Shown piece after piece: positions 27,201 through 42,200 of a DNA stretch of 64,000 nt. The notes under the pieces are model-generated. The model worked only from the letters and a program-made list of their open reading frames with translations, searched no databases and was not told the origin of the DNA. This DNA comes from Liolophura sinensis. Its lineage: Eukaryota > Mollusca > Polyplacophora > Chitonida > Chitonidae. The position numbers and the translations under genes are program-made. Every line of letters starts with the position of its first letter. The first letter of the stretch is position 1. Location: positions 25,399,608 to 25,463,607 of the forward strand of contig NC_088300.1 in assembly GCF_032854445.1 (NCBI RefSeq), in the 5' to 3' direction.

Positions 27201-30200
27201 AAAAAAATCGTGCTTCCATAAAAGAAAGATCATATTTTGACTTAAACGTTTCAGCTTGTGGAAGTGGCATTTAGTGATAATCACTTAGTCTGTTTAAAAT
27301 TCCAATCAGAAACTTGTTGCCAAGTTACATGTACATGAGACAAGCACAAGGTAATGTTGCCAAGATATACATAACTATATATAACTTATGTTGCAAAGTT
27401 ATACATAACCATGTATACCTAATGTTGCCAAGATATACATAACCATATATACCTAATGTTGCCAAGTTATGCATAACCATGTATACCTAATGTTGCCAAG
27501 TTCTACATAACCCTATATACCTAATGTTGCCAAGATATACATAACCATATATACCTAATGTTGCAAAGTTATACATAACCATATATACCCCCTTGTTGCC
27601 AAGTTCTACATAACCCTATATACCTAATGTTGCAAAGTTATGCATAACCATATATACCTAATGTTGCAAAGTTATACATAACCATATATACCTAATGTTG
27701 CAAAGTTATACATAACCGTATATACCTAACGTTGCCAAGTTATATATAACCGTATATACCTAATGTTGCCAAGCTATGCATAACCATATATACCTAATAT
27801 TGCCAAGTTATACATAACCATATATACCTAAATTTGCCAAGCTATGCCATGAGGCAAAAATCTGCCTTATGTAGCACAATTATAAGCCTGTGAGGTGAAA
27901 ACAAGATTATTTTGCCATAGAGTCAGAAACTGCTGGTCATATGTCTTGAATTTTTGTAAGCCTTAATTCTACTCAAAAACTGGACAGCATGTTGCCTTGT
28001 ATGACTTCTACCATAATATCATAGTCAAAAATGGACCTCACATCACCTTGCCTTGTATATGCTATCAAGACAAAGTCACTTCATGTTAATTACCTCATAA
28101 AATCTTCATGTTAAAAATTCACCTTCTATTACTTCATACCATCAAGACAGAAGTTTTCACCTTATATTTAATACTTTAAATCTTCATACCCCCAAAAATT
28201 TGACTCCTATGACTTCATGTCATCCAGACTAAAAATGGCATTTCCTGTTTGATTGTTAGAGCTGTCAAATCACAAAAATTGCTTTCTTCTATTTTGAAGT
28301 ATTGAAGCAATCAACTGATACCAGTATGAACAGCATTTTCCGGTTATTCTGCAATATTAGGTTTGCAATATTGGTTGTGACAAATCATCTAGAGTTCATT
28401 TCCAGAATAATGTATGCATGTACAGCATTCTAGCTTTCAGTCGTCTATTAAATTGGATCAGCTTGGACAAGGATGGGTATTGGTTTGTTTTTTTTTATGC
28501 TATGGCTAGACGTTGTTCAGCTGGGTGGCCCCATCTGTCATCCATATGTAACATTTTTGTCTTTGCTATATTTCACTTTCTTAGAACAAAATTTTCTTAC
28601 CTTTTCAGAATCTTTAGAACTGATATACGTTAACCCTGTGGAATCATTTTCACTTTTGATGGGAATGGAATAGGGGTTTGAACACTTTATATGTAAAATA
28701 TATCAGCCATATCTGCTGAAAGTCTTACAACGGACGTCTTTCCCAGAAACAATACAGCTTGCATGAAAGAGAGGGGCATTAGTAAAATTCAGTAGTCTCT
28801 GTCAGTAATCAGCAACCCGGTACATGCTGCTACTTATCATGCTAATACATCAAAACTATCCCTACACTCAAATACAAGGTGATGAAAAGATTGTTTTTCT
28901 TAGTGGTTAGAAGTACTTTTGCCGTTTTAATGTAATTACCTGGCATAGGGGCCTGTGCAGTATACTGATGTTGTTTCTTTGCTATGTTGTCTGTTGATTC
29001 AACTTGTTCCTTGTTGTTGATTTGATTTGTTCTTTCTTGTATTCTCCAGAGAAATCAACAAGAATGAGCTGACCCAGGTCCCTGTAGCATTGTACAGCCT
29101 GACTGAACTAAATGATTTGTAAGTACATTTCACAATTGATTGATTGTCAGAACACACCATTTTAGCACCTTTGTTCGTGCTTACATGTATACGATCGACA
29201 GGTCAGAGTGGCGAGGCATTTACAGGCACTCATGCATTTAGGTTTAGCCAGGGGGTGTCTCTGTGTCTTTGTGTCGCCCTTTTCTCACAAAATTTACATG
29301 TTAGAGATAGGAGAATGTAGGAGAAAATTGGAAATGAGACAGCCTGATTTCAAATCCTGGCTAAATCTACGCATGTGCTTGTACACATGTCAGTCTTCTG
29401 ATTGAGTGATTTTATAGTTTGACTGACATTATTTTGTTAGAAATTTTTTATTTCCCTAAACATTCCCTCCTGTCTGAATAGGTGATGGGGTGTGGTGTGC
29501 ATTGTACATGCAAGTGTTCGCACAAGTGTATGCGGTATAGGCCTACTGTAAATCATGTAGCAAATAATAGTAACAGTTAGGCTGACTTGGTTTATCATTT
29601 GTATTGAGAGTATGAAGATGTACTGTATTTCATCTTAAGATTGGCATGTACATGTAAAAATACACTTTTGGAGGCATATTAAGACCTGAAAATAATAGTT
29701 TTGATCGCAGAATTTTAAGTTTTTTGAATACGAAATTAATCAAACTTCACAAAAAACTCTTAAGTGGCTCTATCAAGTTGTATGAATCAATCGGAGTGAA
29801 GCAAATTGTTTCACCTGAATATATATCATATATGTATGATGTACAGCACATATTTAAAAAGCTTCAGTTGTTTTTTTTTAATTAATTTTTTAAATTTTTT
29901 TCTGTAAGAATGTCATTATTGTCTGTGTTAGAATACCATGAGATTATGTAATTTATGAAAGAAGAATTTATGTGATTTAAGATTATGTTTTGTGACGGCT
30001 TCGTTCGAGTATTAGTCACTGTAATAGGGGAGTTTCGAGTTTGAACTTTTTTGTCGTTGAAGGTAAAAATAGTCCTTCTGTATCATGTGACTTGTGAAAA
30101 ATGTTAGGCAACCTTTGTAGACACTAAATTACCAATCGGCTATCTCTCGGTGTTCTAGGAGCACGAATGACACCTCTTTCCTGCTCAAGTTCACAAATGA

Positions 30201-33200
30201 TCAGCTCCTCAATTTTCTCCACTGTTTGTCTACTCTAAATTTCTTTATGAGAAACTTTTTTCAGATACCCATGTCATAGTAAATGTGATCCCGCAATCGT
30301 TGCTTAACATTTTTGATAAGTCACATTGTAGATTAGGGCTTTTTTTTTTAACTTAGTCACAGGAGAGCTCGAACCCAAAAAAAAAAGGACAGATATTAGT
30401 TTACATTTCTATCTCATTTTTTTCCAGAAACAAAATGAATCTGTTGTTCAATAAATGGACTGACAGTGTAAAAAAAAGAAAAACTGTGTATTCCTCTTAC
30501 AATTACAATGTAATATGCTAAAAGAAGAAGACCAGATGCCCCAAAAATTAGAAAAAAAATACTGTATGTAGTGACCAGGGAACAAAACATTATTCATGAT
30601 TGACTGATAGTTCTCCTTTTTTCTGGAAAAGTTGCTTATTCCCTGAAACCATGGTTCACGACTGTTGCCTTAATAAGACTTAACCCTCTATTCACCCTGG
30701 ACATAAATGTTACAGTAGTATAACAGAGCCCATGCTGCCCATCAGCCATGTCAGTCTGGAATGTGGTCCCCTGGGGACAGTATCATTGTCCAGATTGCCA
30801 TCGTCTTAGTTAGCCTGGTTGAGGGTTATACCTTGGGACCATACCTGTCATCACTGATGGCCATTAAGTTAGTAATCCTTACCCTGGCTGCACATTCCTC
30901 AACCAGTTAATTTACCCTTAGTACTCTGAGCCTTTGTCTGATGTTCACTCAGGTAACTAGATTTTAGAGAACACATTACCGAACAAGTTAGGGACCAGTT
31001 CCACAAAGATATTTCTGATGTAAGTCAAAATTTGAAATATGATCTTAAAGCTTAGTTTTCAGTTTTAAGAAGTAATATTTTGTCCACCTCATCAGTGTTA
31101 CCTTAAGCCAAACGTATCCAAATCTCAGATTTCAGCAGTAGGAACTGAGCTGTGTTGAAAGATTGTAGAATTTGAGTAACGTCAGAAATGGCGTTGTAGA
31201 ATCAGCCCATGAATTATATATATTGGTATGCCTAAATCACTGATATTTACTAGTCCATTACATTTGGTGTCTACTAGTGAAGTGCCCTTCAGCATCGCAT
31301 AGTTTGTATACAAGCAGCACGTGTGAAGCCAATCGGGTGAATGTTTGTGGAGAAAAATGAAAGACAAACGTAGATACTGACTGAAATTCCATATGTGATT
31401 ATTTTTGCAGTTGTATTAAACCTGTTAACATTTGATGAGCAAGAGTACAATGTTCATTCTGTATTTTCACCTGTATGCGATCATATGATTCGTCCAAACA
31501 GATAAAGCAGCTTTCTTACTTTTGAGATGTCTAAAAACGATGCTAAAATCTCATTACAGTATGTTAAGTTGTTGGCTGTGTTTCAGCCAAAGTTTAGTAT
31601 TTATCAAGTGACACATTTGGCTTGATTCTGATTGATTCATGAACATTATAGGGCCACTCAATAAGTTTTTTTGTGAAATTTGAATAATATCTCATCAGAA
31701 AAGCTTATAGAGTTGGCATACAGAATATAATTTTTATGGTTTTTATGCGCTCCTCAAACATCTGGTGAAATACAGTTTGTTTTCTGGCATGTCACTGTTG
31801 ACATGATAGAAAATATAATCTTATACTTCCTGATAAACATCTGCTAGGGGTATTTAATAATACTTTATTTCTGAAATTTATAGTTTTTTTACCTAACCCT
31901 TTTATCCAAAATTTCAGCAAAAAAAAAATAAAAGAGGGCTGTTAATTTGGGTCTCTGTCCATCTGTGTGTCGATCCATTTATCCCGCTTTGGTCTGCGTG
32001 CAATAACTGTGACATGTGATATTGTCAAATTTTGATAGAATTTTGTTTTCAGATTCATTTTGTGAAACCTCACATAAACCAGCATGATGCTTGCACATGT
32101 TTTGCATATTTAATGATCAATACATCTATATATATGTTTTGAAAATACATTTTGCAGATGGTTATGGTTTACTTCTGGGTTCTGCCCGGTTTCCACCCAC
32201 CACAATGCTGGCCACCGTCATATAAGTGACATATTCTTGAGTATGGTGTACAAATGAATAAATATACAGGACTGCATGGTTAGTGAGATTATTTTTATTT
32301 CAGAACCTTGGCAGATAACCAGATTGAGTATTTACCGGATGAGTGTTTCAGTGGCAACCAGAATTTGGTATATCTACAGCTCAAGGGAAATCCAATCACT
32401 TCTGTGGGACCCAAGGCTTTTTCCAACTTACCCCATCTGGAAAAACTGTGAGTATGTTTAATAAAGAGTTTTGTCTTAAACACAAGCTTAGATTTCACAT
32501 AATATGTATACTGGATTTATTAAACTTGTCACTCTAGAAAATGAGAATCATCTCATTAACATTCATGGTTATGCCCTTTTGGGCAGTGCAGTCGGGACAT
32601 CGTGATTTGAACCTGTTCATGCATGTGTGTGTCAGTTATTCCTAGGCCTGTGGGGTGTAACTTGTTGACCAAGCTCCATTATCACGAAACTGGTCAAGAC
32701 TTAAATCAGAGTACCACTTCAAAACATATTTCGCTGCATTAAAATTTCAAGTTATCTTTACATTTTTTTGTCAATATATATGTACTTATAGACACCATAG
32801 ACTTTCCTGACAAAATTAGCATTCAAGCTCAAATCTAAGTTCAGGAATAATTCCACATTCGAGTTGAGGCCGAGTTTGACTTTTGTCTAAGACAGCTTTC
32901 TGATTGCAGGGCAAGATGTCTCAAACAATGTAATTAAATAGTGTACTGGTGAACCTGCTGCACACTTTGTTACCACTATTATATTATGATTTCATAAAGA
33001 TTTTTCTAGAAACTTGCTTCATATTTATCGGATTTTACAGATTTGGAGTTTTGGCAATTGCCCCTGAGCTTGATTGTTACAAGATAAGCCAGTCTGACTT
33101 ATCCAGTATACACAGTATGGACATATTTCCCTGTATTCATCATAGAGATGGATATCATGTTTGTTTAACACCTAGATCAGCTAACCTCTAGTTATACGAC

Positions 33201-36200
33201 CCACAAATTTCTCCCGATCCACCATACACTAGCTGGTCCAGTCAGAGACACTTGGTCTGGTCTACAGAGAGTTTGATCTTTTATAATACAAAAAAAATCA
33301 ACTGGTTGCTGACATTACTGCAGAGTAATGACTTGAGCCTGGGATGTAAATGTGAGCATGTGCACTGGATGGTAAATGGATTATTGTGAAATTGTGAGGA
33401 AAATGGAGGCATATGCGATAGTTTCCACATACATGCGATCACTTGTTTCAAGTGTAATAGCTTTCTGCTGAAACGTTTGGCACTGTAATCATATCAAGCC
33501 CCTGTACCTGTGCAAATGGCCTATAGACAAGGAAAAAATTGTCCAAAAAAATGTACATAAAATGGACTTCAAGCAGTTCGGCTCACTGCTAATGATTCTG
33601 CTGACGTGTGGAAGCAATCAAATCTTTTTTGTGTTGGTTGACTGGTTATAAAACATCATTAGATCAGAAAGTGGCCTGACTACACACAATTCCAGCCAGA
33701 CATGGTTGCTGTGACTAAAATGCCAAGTGTTTTTTCTCTGTACCTATGTTTGTCTGCGAAGTCAGTTTCTTGTCAAAAGATGTACACATACAGGTTAGGG
33801 TGTGCAGGTTAGTGACTAATCATGATTCTCCTCTTACCCTTGTTGTATGATGTATCAGAAGATTTTTGTCCAGTCCATGTAGTTATTGCAAAAGTTTCCT
33901 TTCTTCCAAGCTTATTTGATTAGCGGTATGGTGGTTTGAATTGTTCATCTGTGGCATCAGTCAGATACAAATGTGGGTAGAGGAAACTGGCCATAAATAA
34001 CCACACTTTACAAGGCACATTAGATGTACCTGATAAACCTCCAGACCCGGCCTAACCAGCAGGAGCTAGAATCATACCAGTGGCGTCAAAGGGTCAGGGG
34101 TCAATCTGACAAAAGAACTTCATTTAGAGAGAATCCTTGACTTGGTCGGACTAGTGAGATGTGCGTTTGTCCTTGTGGTTAAATTTACTGGCACCTTAGG
34201 TGTGGTCATGTCTGTGATGTCTTATTATTACCTGTCCAAACAAGTAAATTGTAATTAGTGACTCTCTATGTAGGGTCATCATAATAGAGGATGATCACCT
34301 GCTGGTACTGTTACGTAATACTGTAGTTATGACCTTGAAGTGAAGGGAAAACATTAAATCTCAAATGGCTCCACAGGGCTATACTGACATACCTGACATA
34401 AACAGGTAAATTTACTTCTTTCCTCTAAATGCTGTTCTGTGAAAGGTTAATTCTTCTGATGACTATGGTATATAGACAACATAATACCATTTGTGATATT
34501 TCTGGAATTTCATGTCCCAATTCAGTTGTAATTTTTGTAAGTTTTGCCTGTGCCTCAATACACAGTAATGCATGCATGTTTGTTTTGCCTATCTTTGGCG
34601 TTAATCAGAAAACTGTTTATGTCCATGACGCTGTCTCCTGTTGAATTAAAGACAGCATATAATACCATTATGTCTGATTTGTTTGTGGTAATTTGTATCT
34701 GATCAAACAATGATTTGCTGTGATTTGATGCTGCAGTGCTATACGTGTGCCTTCGCAATTTTATTTAATGGCAAATACTGCCAAATGTCAAGGTCGTGTA
34801 CATCTTTGTTATTGGGAAGATTTTGCAACTGACCAGACCTTAAGGCAATAGACCAATGGCAGAAGGTGTGTACAGTCATGCAGTACTAGACATGGTGATA
34901 GTATGTGTCATTACAGACTGTTTTTGCACTAAGTTGTCATATCATCTGTTTCTGTGGAGTTTACTTAAGGGAGGGGGTAATTATTATATAAGAATACATA
35001 TTAAGCCTTGCCACGGTCACCATGATCTTCATGGCCTTGACATGGTGGTGAGCTGCAGATGAGTCTTATTAGACACTCTTTATCGGCAGAATATAGAATC
35101 GTGATTCTGGAGAAATAATAATAGCCTACGTGCTTTAGTACAATTTCTGACAAATTTTAAAGCTTTATTGTTATTCACTGTGGGTGGTTGGTAGCTGATT
35201 TACACCTGGTAAACAGCTACATAATAGATCAAAGGATTTTAGTCTCAAGGTCTATTATGTTACCACTTAATACCAGACATATAGGCTAGATGAAACATGC
35301 TCATGTTGGGTTCCTCTCCTCTGGTGCAGGGGAAAGTCTGCCAGATGGTCATGAGTTTCCCATGGGCCGTGCCTGGTTGGCCTAAGAGCCCGAAGGCGAT
35401 GACGCAAAAAAGTTCAGCGTCGAGGTATCCTAGCAAACACGCGCAAATCAGCGATCGGCACACTCTGTATACCAACAGCAATGGACTTTCAGTTTCAAAT
35501 GACTCAGTTCAAAGTAAATTGTTGTTTTTGGAATGGAAAGCTTTACTAGATATTTTACTCAGTGTTTATCACTCACAAACTAACTGCTCTTTTGTTTCCT
35601 CCAAACCATAATGATGGCAGCCATTGTATAAGTGAAATATTGTACAGTGTAAAACATAATAAAAGTATAAATAATATACATGTATTTCATTTTATTACAA
35701 AATTGTTTCATCTCCTACTTCCTGTTTCTTTTTTCTTTGTTTAATTTTATGAATTATATATTACAAGTAGTGATAACTGAAATAATAAAATTGTTTTAGG
35801 GGTATACATGTATCTCTGGTTTATTCCACCGTGGTCAGCATGGTCAGAGGTTGCAGTGTTCTCACTATAAGCTCTTTTGTTAAATGCATATATTTTGTAC
35901 CTGCAGCAAATTTATGTGGCACCTCTTGTTAAATTCTTCTTTAACTAATTATGCAATTGTTTTTTTATACCGTATATAAAAATTACTCGCTCACCTGATG
36001 TTGTCATGAAACTGAAAAGCAGATATAGAACCTGGAGAAAACAATTTCTACCTGCCACTTTGTACTGTGAATTTCATCTTTAAAGCAGTTGACTGTCCGG
36101 TCTATAAGAAAGTCTTTTACAGGTTTTGCAGCACATTCTTCAGTTTTATATATTTAGTTCCTGTATGCTCTCTGTATCTAAAAATGAATAATAACGTGCA

Positions 36201-39200
36201 AATTAAGGATATCACAGTTTCCTGTTAGAGCTACAAACATGGACAGTAATCACCGTTGATGTATAAGGCTATAAACCAGAAAAGAGTATCAGCCACAGAA
36301 GTTTAAGACATGAGACCATCCAGATTGAATGAATAATTATGGCTTAACGCCACGTCGGCAATATCTCAGCCATGTCATGGCGATCCATCCAGATTGATCT
36401 CCTTTGTCATCATATGACTGAAAAATTGTAAAAACAATGTTAAACCCCAAGCACTCACTCACTCACTCACTATAAAGCCCCAAATGGTAGTCTCATGGAG
36501 GTGATCTGATTATATCAACCACCATGCTTGAGTGATAAGCGATGTGTACAACTCCCTTCTACACTCATGTATATTGGAGTACATCACTTAATTATCACTT
36601 TATTGTTTTGATAATTTCTGATTGTAATCTTATTTTTGTAATTTTATGACATGTAATAGCATCCTACCAGATACTGATGTTACAGTAGTGGGGCCATTTA
36701 TTTCATTGTATTATCTGTTAACGTTTAATTTCATTTCATGTAATGATTTAGGATAAAATGCAAAGATCTGAACTAGACAAGGAAAAAGGTGTTTATATAT
36801 ACACTGTATCTAATATGTGGATTTTATTATTAGATTATCCTGCAGGAGCCATTCTGAGTCAGTGATGATGATGGTATCATAACTTGTGTGCAATCCTGTA
36901 TGAGTGACCCTGAGTAAATGATGATTATATGTGATAAAATCTGACTCTAACAATTTTATTATCCCAGAATCCTCTCTGAGGCCCGTGACCAGGAAGTCTT
37001 CCCAGACCTAACAGGCTCCGAAAGTATCAAGATTCTGGGGTTTGATCGTGCCAGCATTGAAGCAATCCCACCTGACATCTGCCTCATACTCCCAAAGCTG
37101 CAAAGCTTGTGAGTTATTACCTCAATTTTCACCTCGTTTTCTCTGTAAATAAAACATCAGGGTAGTGTAAGCTCAGCATCTCAGTAGAATGGAAACCCAG
37201 TAATAGCTGAAGCAACTGCCTGAAGGGATGTTTTCCAAGAAAAGGAAAGTTGAAATAATGGAGATCAATTCAGCCTCTGAGGCCCATTCCACAAAGCCCT
37301 TTCTGACTTAAATGCAAATTTGAAAAGTTTTTGGTACTGGAAAAGTTGTAATTTGGACACATTTCCCTTAAGACAATTCTGTGTCAATAAGGATGGGATT
37401 AAAACCTGGCATGAAATTCTGTTTCAGTGACATCCATTCAAACCGCATCTTAGACATCCCAGATTTATCTGAATGTAGAGAACTCCGGATATTGTAAGTA
37501 TTTATATATACATATATATATATATATATACATATTTGAAGAAAGAGAGAAAAATCCCCCATTATATTCTAACTGTATTTTTAAACTTCACGTTATTTTC
37601 AAGGAATACGAATATGAATGTCCACAGAGGTCTTTATATAGGATATGTGTTACCAGTAACTAAGGAACATGTGACGTGCATGTCAAAACAGGCAGTGCTT
37701 TAGTTACATGGCATAATACATGGATTAACTGTTGCTGGGAACAAGCTCGTACATGAATAAAGCTGTTAAGTAGCGAACAATAGCATTAATTAGTGCCTGA
37801 GAGTGTCTGTCCGCAGGGCGACTAGTGACAATGCGTCTTTCACATTCATATTCTTTGAAAATAACATGAAGTTTGAAACTGCAGTTGGAATATAACAGAA
37901 TGTAAGAGGTTGAGAAGGTGTTTTATTTTTTTCCTATATATACATATACAGACTACAGGATAAACGTGGCAGTGGGCAGAATTGGCTTTTCAGTAGTCTT
38001 GTGGGTTAAGGTTCATCAGGTATAGGAAAGATAACGGTTGGAGGCTCTTGCAAATTAACACAGCTAAAAGTTGTGATTTTACAGCTAAAAGGTGTGATTT
38101 TATGGCAGCTGCTAATGACGCCATTGAACTCACAGACCCTATACAAGTGTAGTATGTACACGTGTATTCAGTCTAGCAAGCCCTGTAAAAATCAGACCTT
38201 TCAGCCATGTTGGCTTGAGAGAATTACTCCCATATTGTCTTATCAAAACCTGGATGAATTCGCAGTAGTCCTGAAAAGCTGATTTGGCTTATATGTTTTA
38301 AGTTACGTCAGCGTGTTGAGTTGGTGTGTAGAAAGATATATTCACAAGCATTAAGGTTGAACGGGAATATTCACCTTTGAGACGAAATATTAGGCATTTT
38401 CGATTGAGTTTGTAAGGGTGTGTAAATTTTTCTGAATTGTGATAAATATATACATGTATAAACTCATGTGGCTTTTGTATGATGTGTATTAAGGGATTTG
38501 GTGGGGGTGGGTGGAGGTGTGGGGCCTTGGTGATTTCCAGTCCACTGTTTTTGAAGACCATGCCGTTAACAAACTTAATGCATATGGGAAAGTTGATCAG
38601 TGAATCTGCCAGTGATTTTAAATAGTTCACTTTCCTTAAAGGTGACTGCCATTATACAGGTGGAAAACTCTTGAGCATAATGTACAAGCAAATCAATAAA
38701 TAAATCATGTGAAACATTGAGATGAAACATACAGCTCCACGTTGCACTGGAAATGAGGAAAGCTATTTCTGGCCAAGAACCGGAAGCTTCACTGACGCAT
38801 ACAAACATGTTTGACAGTAAATAAAAGGCTATAGCCTACAGAGGACAAAAAATGTGAAAGTACTATGCGGCCAATACATTGGAAATATTAATGTTCACAT
38901 ATCCGATATTATTACCATGGTAACCTGAAAGTGTTATTGGAATTTAAAACCGGCAACGTCTATAAATGTGACATGTTATTGAGAAAAGAGCTACCATATT
39001 GTCCATTCTGCAAGAAGGTTTACAGTGGTTTTTTTTATCTCTGCACATGTAATGTACAAAATGACTAAATTTTATGATTTAATATGTAGTTTGCATGAAT
39101 TTTGTGCACAAATCAGGTACATGTAAATAGCCTGGAAGTGTGAACAGGTTTTCTCATTGAATTTGCCAGTTTCAAAATACAACATGTTCCATCTCATATC

Positions 39201-42200
39201 TTTATTTTAGTATTCGAATCAGTGAGGTAATATTTTATGCAGACATTATCCAAAATTTGCAATGTTTTGTACATCTTTCTTTAATATGATCAGTATTCCA
39301 AGTGAATTACATGTGTGACCTATATTCATTCATTAATTAAAGAAAAAAAGATGAGAATTCATTTGGTGTTAATTTTATATTAACTACTTTTTGGCTCATA
39401 GTGCAGACATGATTCAAACGTTTGTGTCCACCGGAGTGACACTTTTTGGAACTAATGTTTACCTTATAATGATGAGTGCAACAACAATAATTTGGTGCTG
39501 AATTGCATGTTGTATAAAAAGATACAGGTAATGTTTACCTTATAATGATGAGTGCAACAACAATAATTTGGTGCTGAATTGCATGTTGTATAAAAAGATA
39601 CAGGTAATGTTTACCTTGTAATGATGTGCGCAACAACAATAATCTGGTGCTGAATCACATGTTGTATAAAAAGATACAGGTAATGTTTACCTTATAATGA
39701 TGAGTGCAACAACAATAATTTGGTGCTGAATTGCATGTTGTATAAAAAGATACAGGTAATGTTTACCTTATAATGATGAGTGCAACAACAATAATTTGGT
39801 GCTGAATTGCATGTTGTATAAAAAGATACAGGTAATGTTTACCTTATAATGATGTGCGCAACAACAATAATTTGGTGCTGAATCACATGTTGTATAAAAA
39901 GATACAGGTAATGTTTACCTTATAATGATGAGTGCAACAACAATAATTTGGTGCTGAATTGCATGTTGTATAAAAAGATACAGGTAATGTTTACCTTATA
40001 ATGATGAGTGCAACAACAATAATTTGGTGCTGAATCACATGTTGTATAAAAAGATACAGGTAATGTTTACCTTATAATGATGAGTGCAACAACAATAATT
40101 TGGTGCTGAATCGCATGTTGTATAAAAAGATACAGGTAATGAGAATTGTTTTGTTTGTATCCAGAAATCTTGGGAACAACAAGTTAACATCCCTGGAGGG
40201 TGAACCATTCTTGGGCCTGTCTCAGCTGAGGGACCTGACTCTGTCTCATAACTACATTACCCACATCCCTGAACACGCCTTCTCGGGTCTGGACAGACTG
40301 CAGTACCTGTGAGTACACATATAATGTCCACCTGGGACCCTTTCTGCAGGAGAGGAGTTTTGAGTTTAAACTTTTTTGTCGCTAGATAAAAGTCCTCAAT
40401 CACGGGATTTAAAGGAGAAGAAAACTTGAAAACATGACACTGTGGACTGAAAAGAGCACATTTTTTTTTCTATCTGGTGGTGCCTGCTGCATAATTTTAC
40501 GATTTTTCCTTGCCATACACGTAAAGCCTGAAAATGGCAAAGCTGGCATAAATCACTGAGTCCATGATGTCCTCCATCTTTAACACCATGTAATTTATGC
40601 TGGAAGTGTGTTTCCTCTCAGCCAATGAGAGTCGTTAAAACTGCCTGCTTGTTTGTGTAAACTCGGAACCTACGTCCAACATTACAGTTTCCTGATCGTC
40701 AAGCAGAAAATGAACTGTACTGTTCACTGCCTTCTGGGAAGAAGAGTTCTACCTGAAATGTGCGAACTGCACTTCGTCGGTTTCCAACGGCAATTCTCCT
40801 TAGGCAAAATGGAGTCGCCCACAGCAGATTTTGGCGCTGACTTTATTTATAATTTATCAACTTGAGGTACATCTTAGAATTTGTTTTGTGGCATGCACCT
40901 GCGAGGAAATGCATACTCTTTTCAATGGTATTTGATTGGTATTTAAACTTTCTTCCCCTTTAATTGCCCCAATATTTAATAATTTATCAACCACCAGTCT
41001 CAGATGCACACCTGAAAACCAGTCTTTCCTTTCGAAACTTTTCTAAATTCACAAAAAACTCAGCTCCTAAATTCTCTCCATCATTTATGTACTCTGAGGT
41101 GCTTTTTGTGAATCTTTCTTTCAATGCCCATGTTACAGTGAATGTAATCAAAGCCAGTTGCCTGACATATTTGACTGGTCACATGATACAGTGGTTTTTT
41201 ATTCTTTTTTGCCTTCATTTATAGAAGATTTCATATTTGAAATTCATTAAAGGTGACCATCCTGGAGCTTAAACTGAGAGACTTTGGATTCATAGCCTCC
41301 TGTTTATTATATCATAATTGGGGGCCTCCGTGGCTCAGTTGGTTAGCGCGCTAGCGTAGCGTAATGACCCAGGAGTCTCTCACCAATGTGGTCACTGTGA
41401 GTTCAAGTCCAGCTCATGCTGGCTTCCTCTCCGGCCGTACGTGGGAAGGTCTTCCAGCAACCTGTGGATGGTCATGGGTTTCCCCCGGGCTCTGCCCAGT
41501 TTCCACCCACCATAATGCTGGCCGCCGTCGTATAAGTGAAATATTCTTGAGTACGGCGTAAAACACCAATCAAATAAATAAGTAAATTTTATCATAATTA
41601 ACAAGCCTAGTGAACGAACCATAATGGACTCTTCAAAACAGCCAAGGCTAACCTTAAACTCTGTGCACCATTTGTGACTGGTGCGCAACTTGAACTAACC
41701 ATCTTTGGAACTGATAGGGCTACAGATCGCCTGTACATCATACTCTATCACCCTACCAGACATTTGATTGTCTGGGGTGAGTCTACGACATATCTTTGTG
41801 GGTGTACTGGTAATGTATGTGATTACCAAAGTGACTGTATTTATTTATTTTTTTGTTTGGTGTTTTACGCCGTACTCAAGAATATTTTACTTGTACGACG
41901 ACGGCCAGCATCATGGTGGGAGGAAACCAGGCAGAGCCCAGGGGAAACACACAACCATCCACAGGTTGCTGGAATACCTTCCCACATACAGCTGGAGAGG
42001 AAAACAGCACGAACTGGACTGCATTGGTGAGTGGCTCCTGGGTCATTGCTAGTCCCCTATCCCCTTCAGCCAAGGAGCCCACCCCCACCAGGGACTGTAT
42101 AATAATATAGAATGTTCCTGTGTACAATAGCGTGGTATACGCTACATCTAGTTCCAGGTTTCAGTCCAAAATTAAGGCATAGTACCTAAGACTTTAACAT

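Larger units (their letters stand above)
21835..32303 (+). other. Introns between LRR6 and LRR9
   Basis: The first intron (21835-25805) carries a SINE with target-site duplication (23593-23852) and an inverted-repeat element (24544-24760), plus poly-T runs near 22120. The second (25878-29049) carries a dispersed repeat (26096-26350), a SINE tail (26535-26625) and a 34-bp minisatellite (27344-27846). The third (29119-32303) carries a dispersed repeat (30015-30385) and a SINE fragment (32160-32270). I saw no coding exon beyond the LRR exons. Confidence 0.7.
32448..36967 (+). other. Intron between LRR10 and LRR11 (4.5 kb)
   Basis: It contains a dispersed repeat at 32755-32900 that recurs at the right edge of the window, SINE fragments near 35300-35385 and 35590-35660, and a minus-strand element with an actc-repeat end at 36325-36475. 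Nothing else recognisable was seen, including in the short frames at 32949-33191, 34429-34644 and 35297-35611. Confidence 0.65.

Noticed and set aside
34985-35065. Imperfect palindrome around ccatgatcttcatggccttg as a structured RNA
   Set aside because: Pairing is short and interrupted, and no known RNA family motif is visible.
41322-41410. tRNA gene candidate
   Set aside because: The A- and B-box-like parts belong to the head of a complete SINE with target-site duplication, and the acceptor and anticodon stems do not form a normal tRNA.
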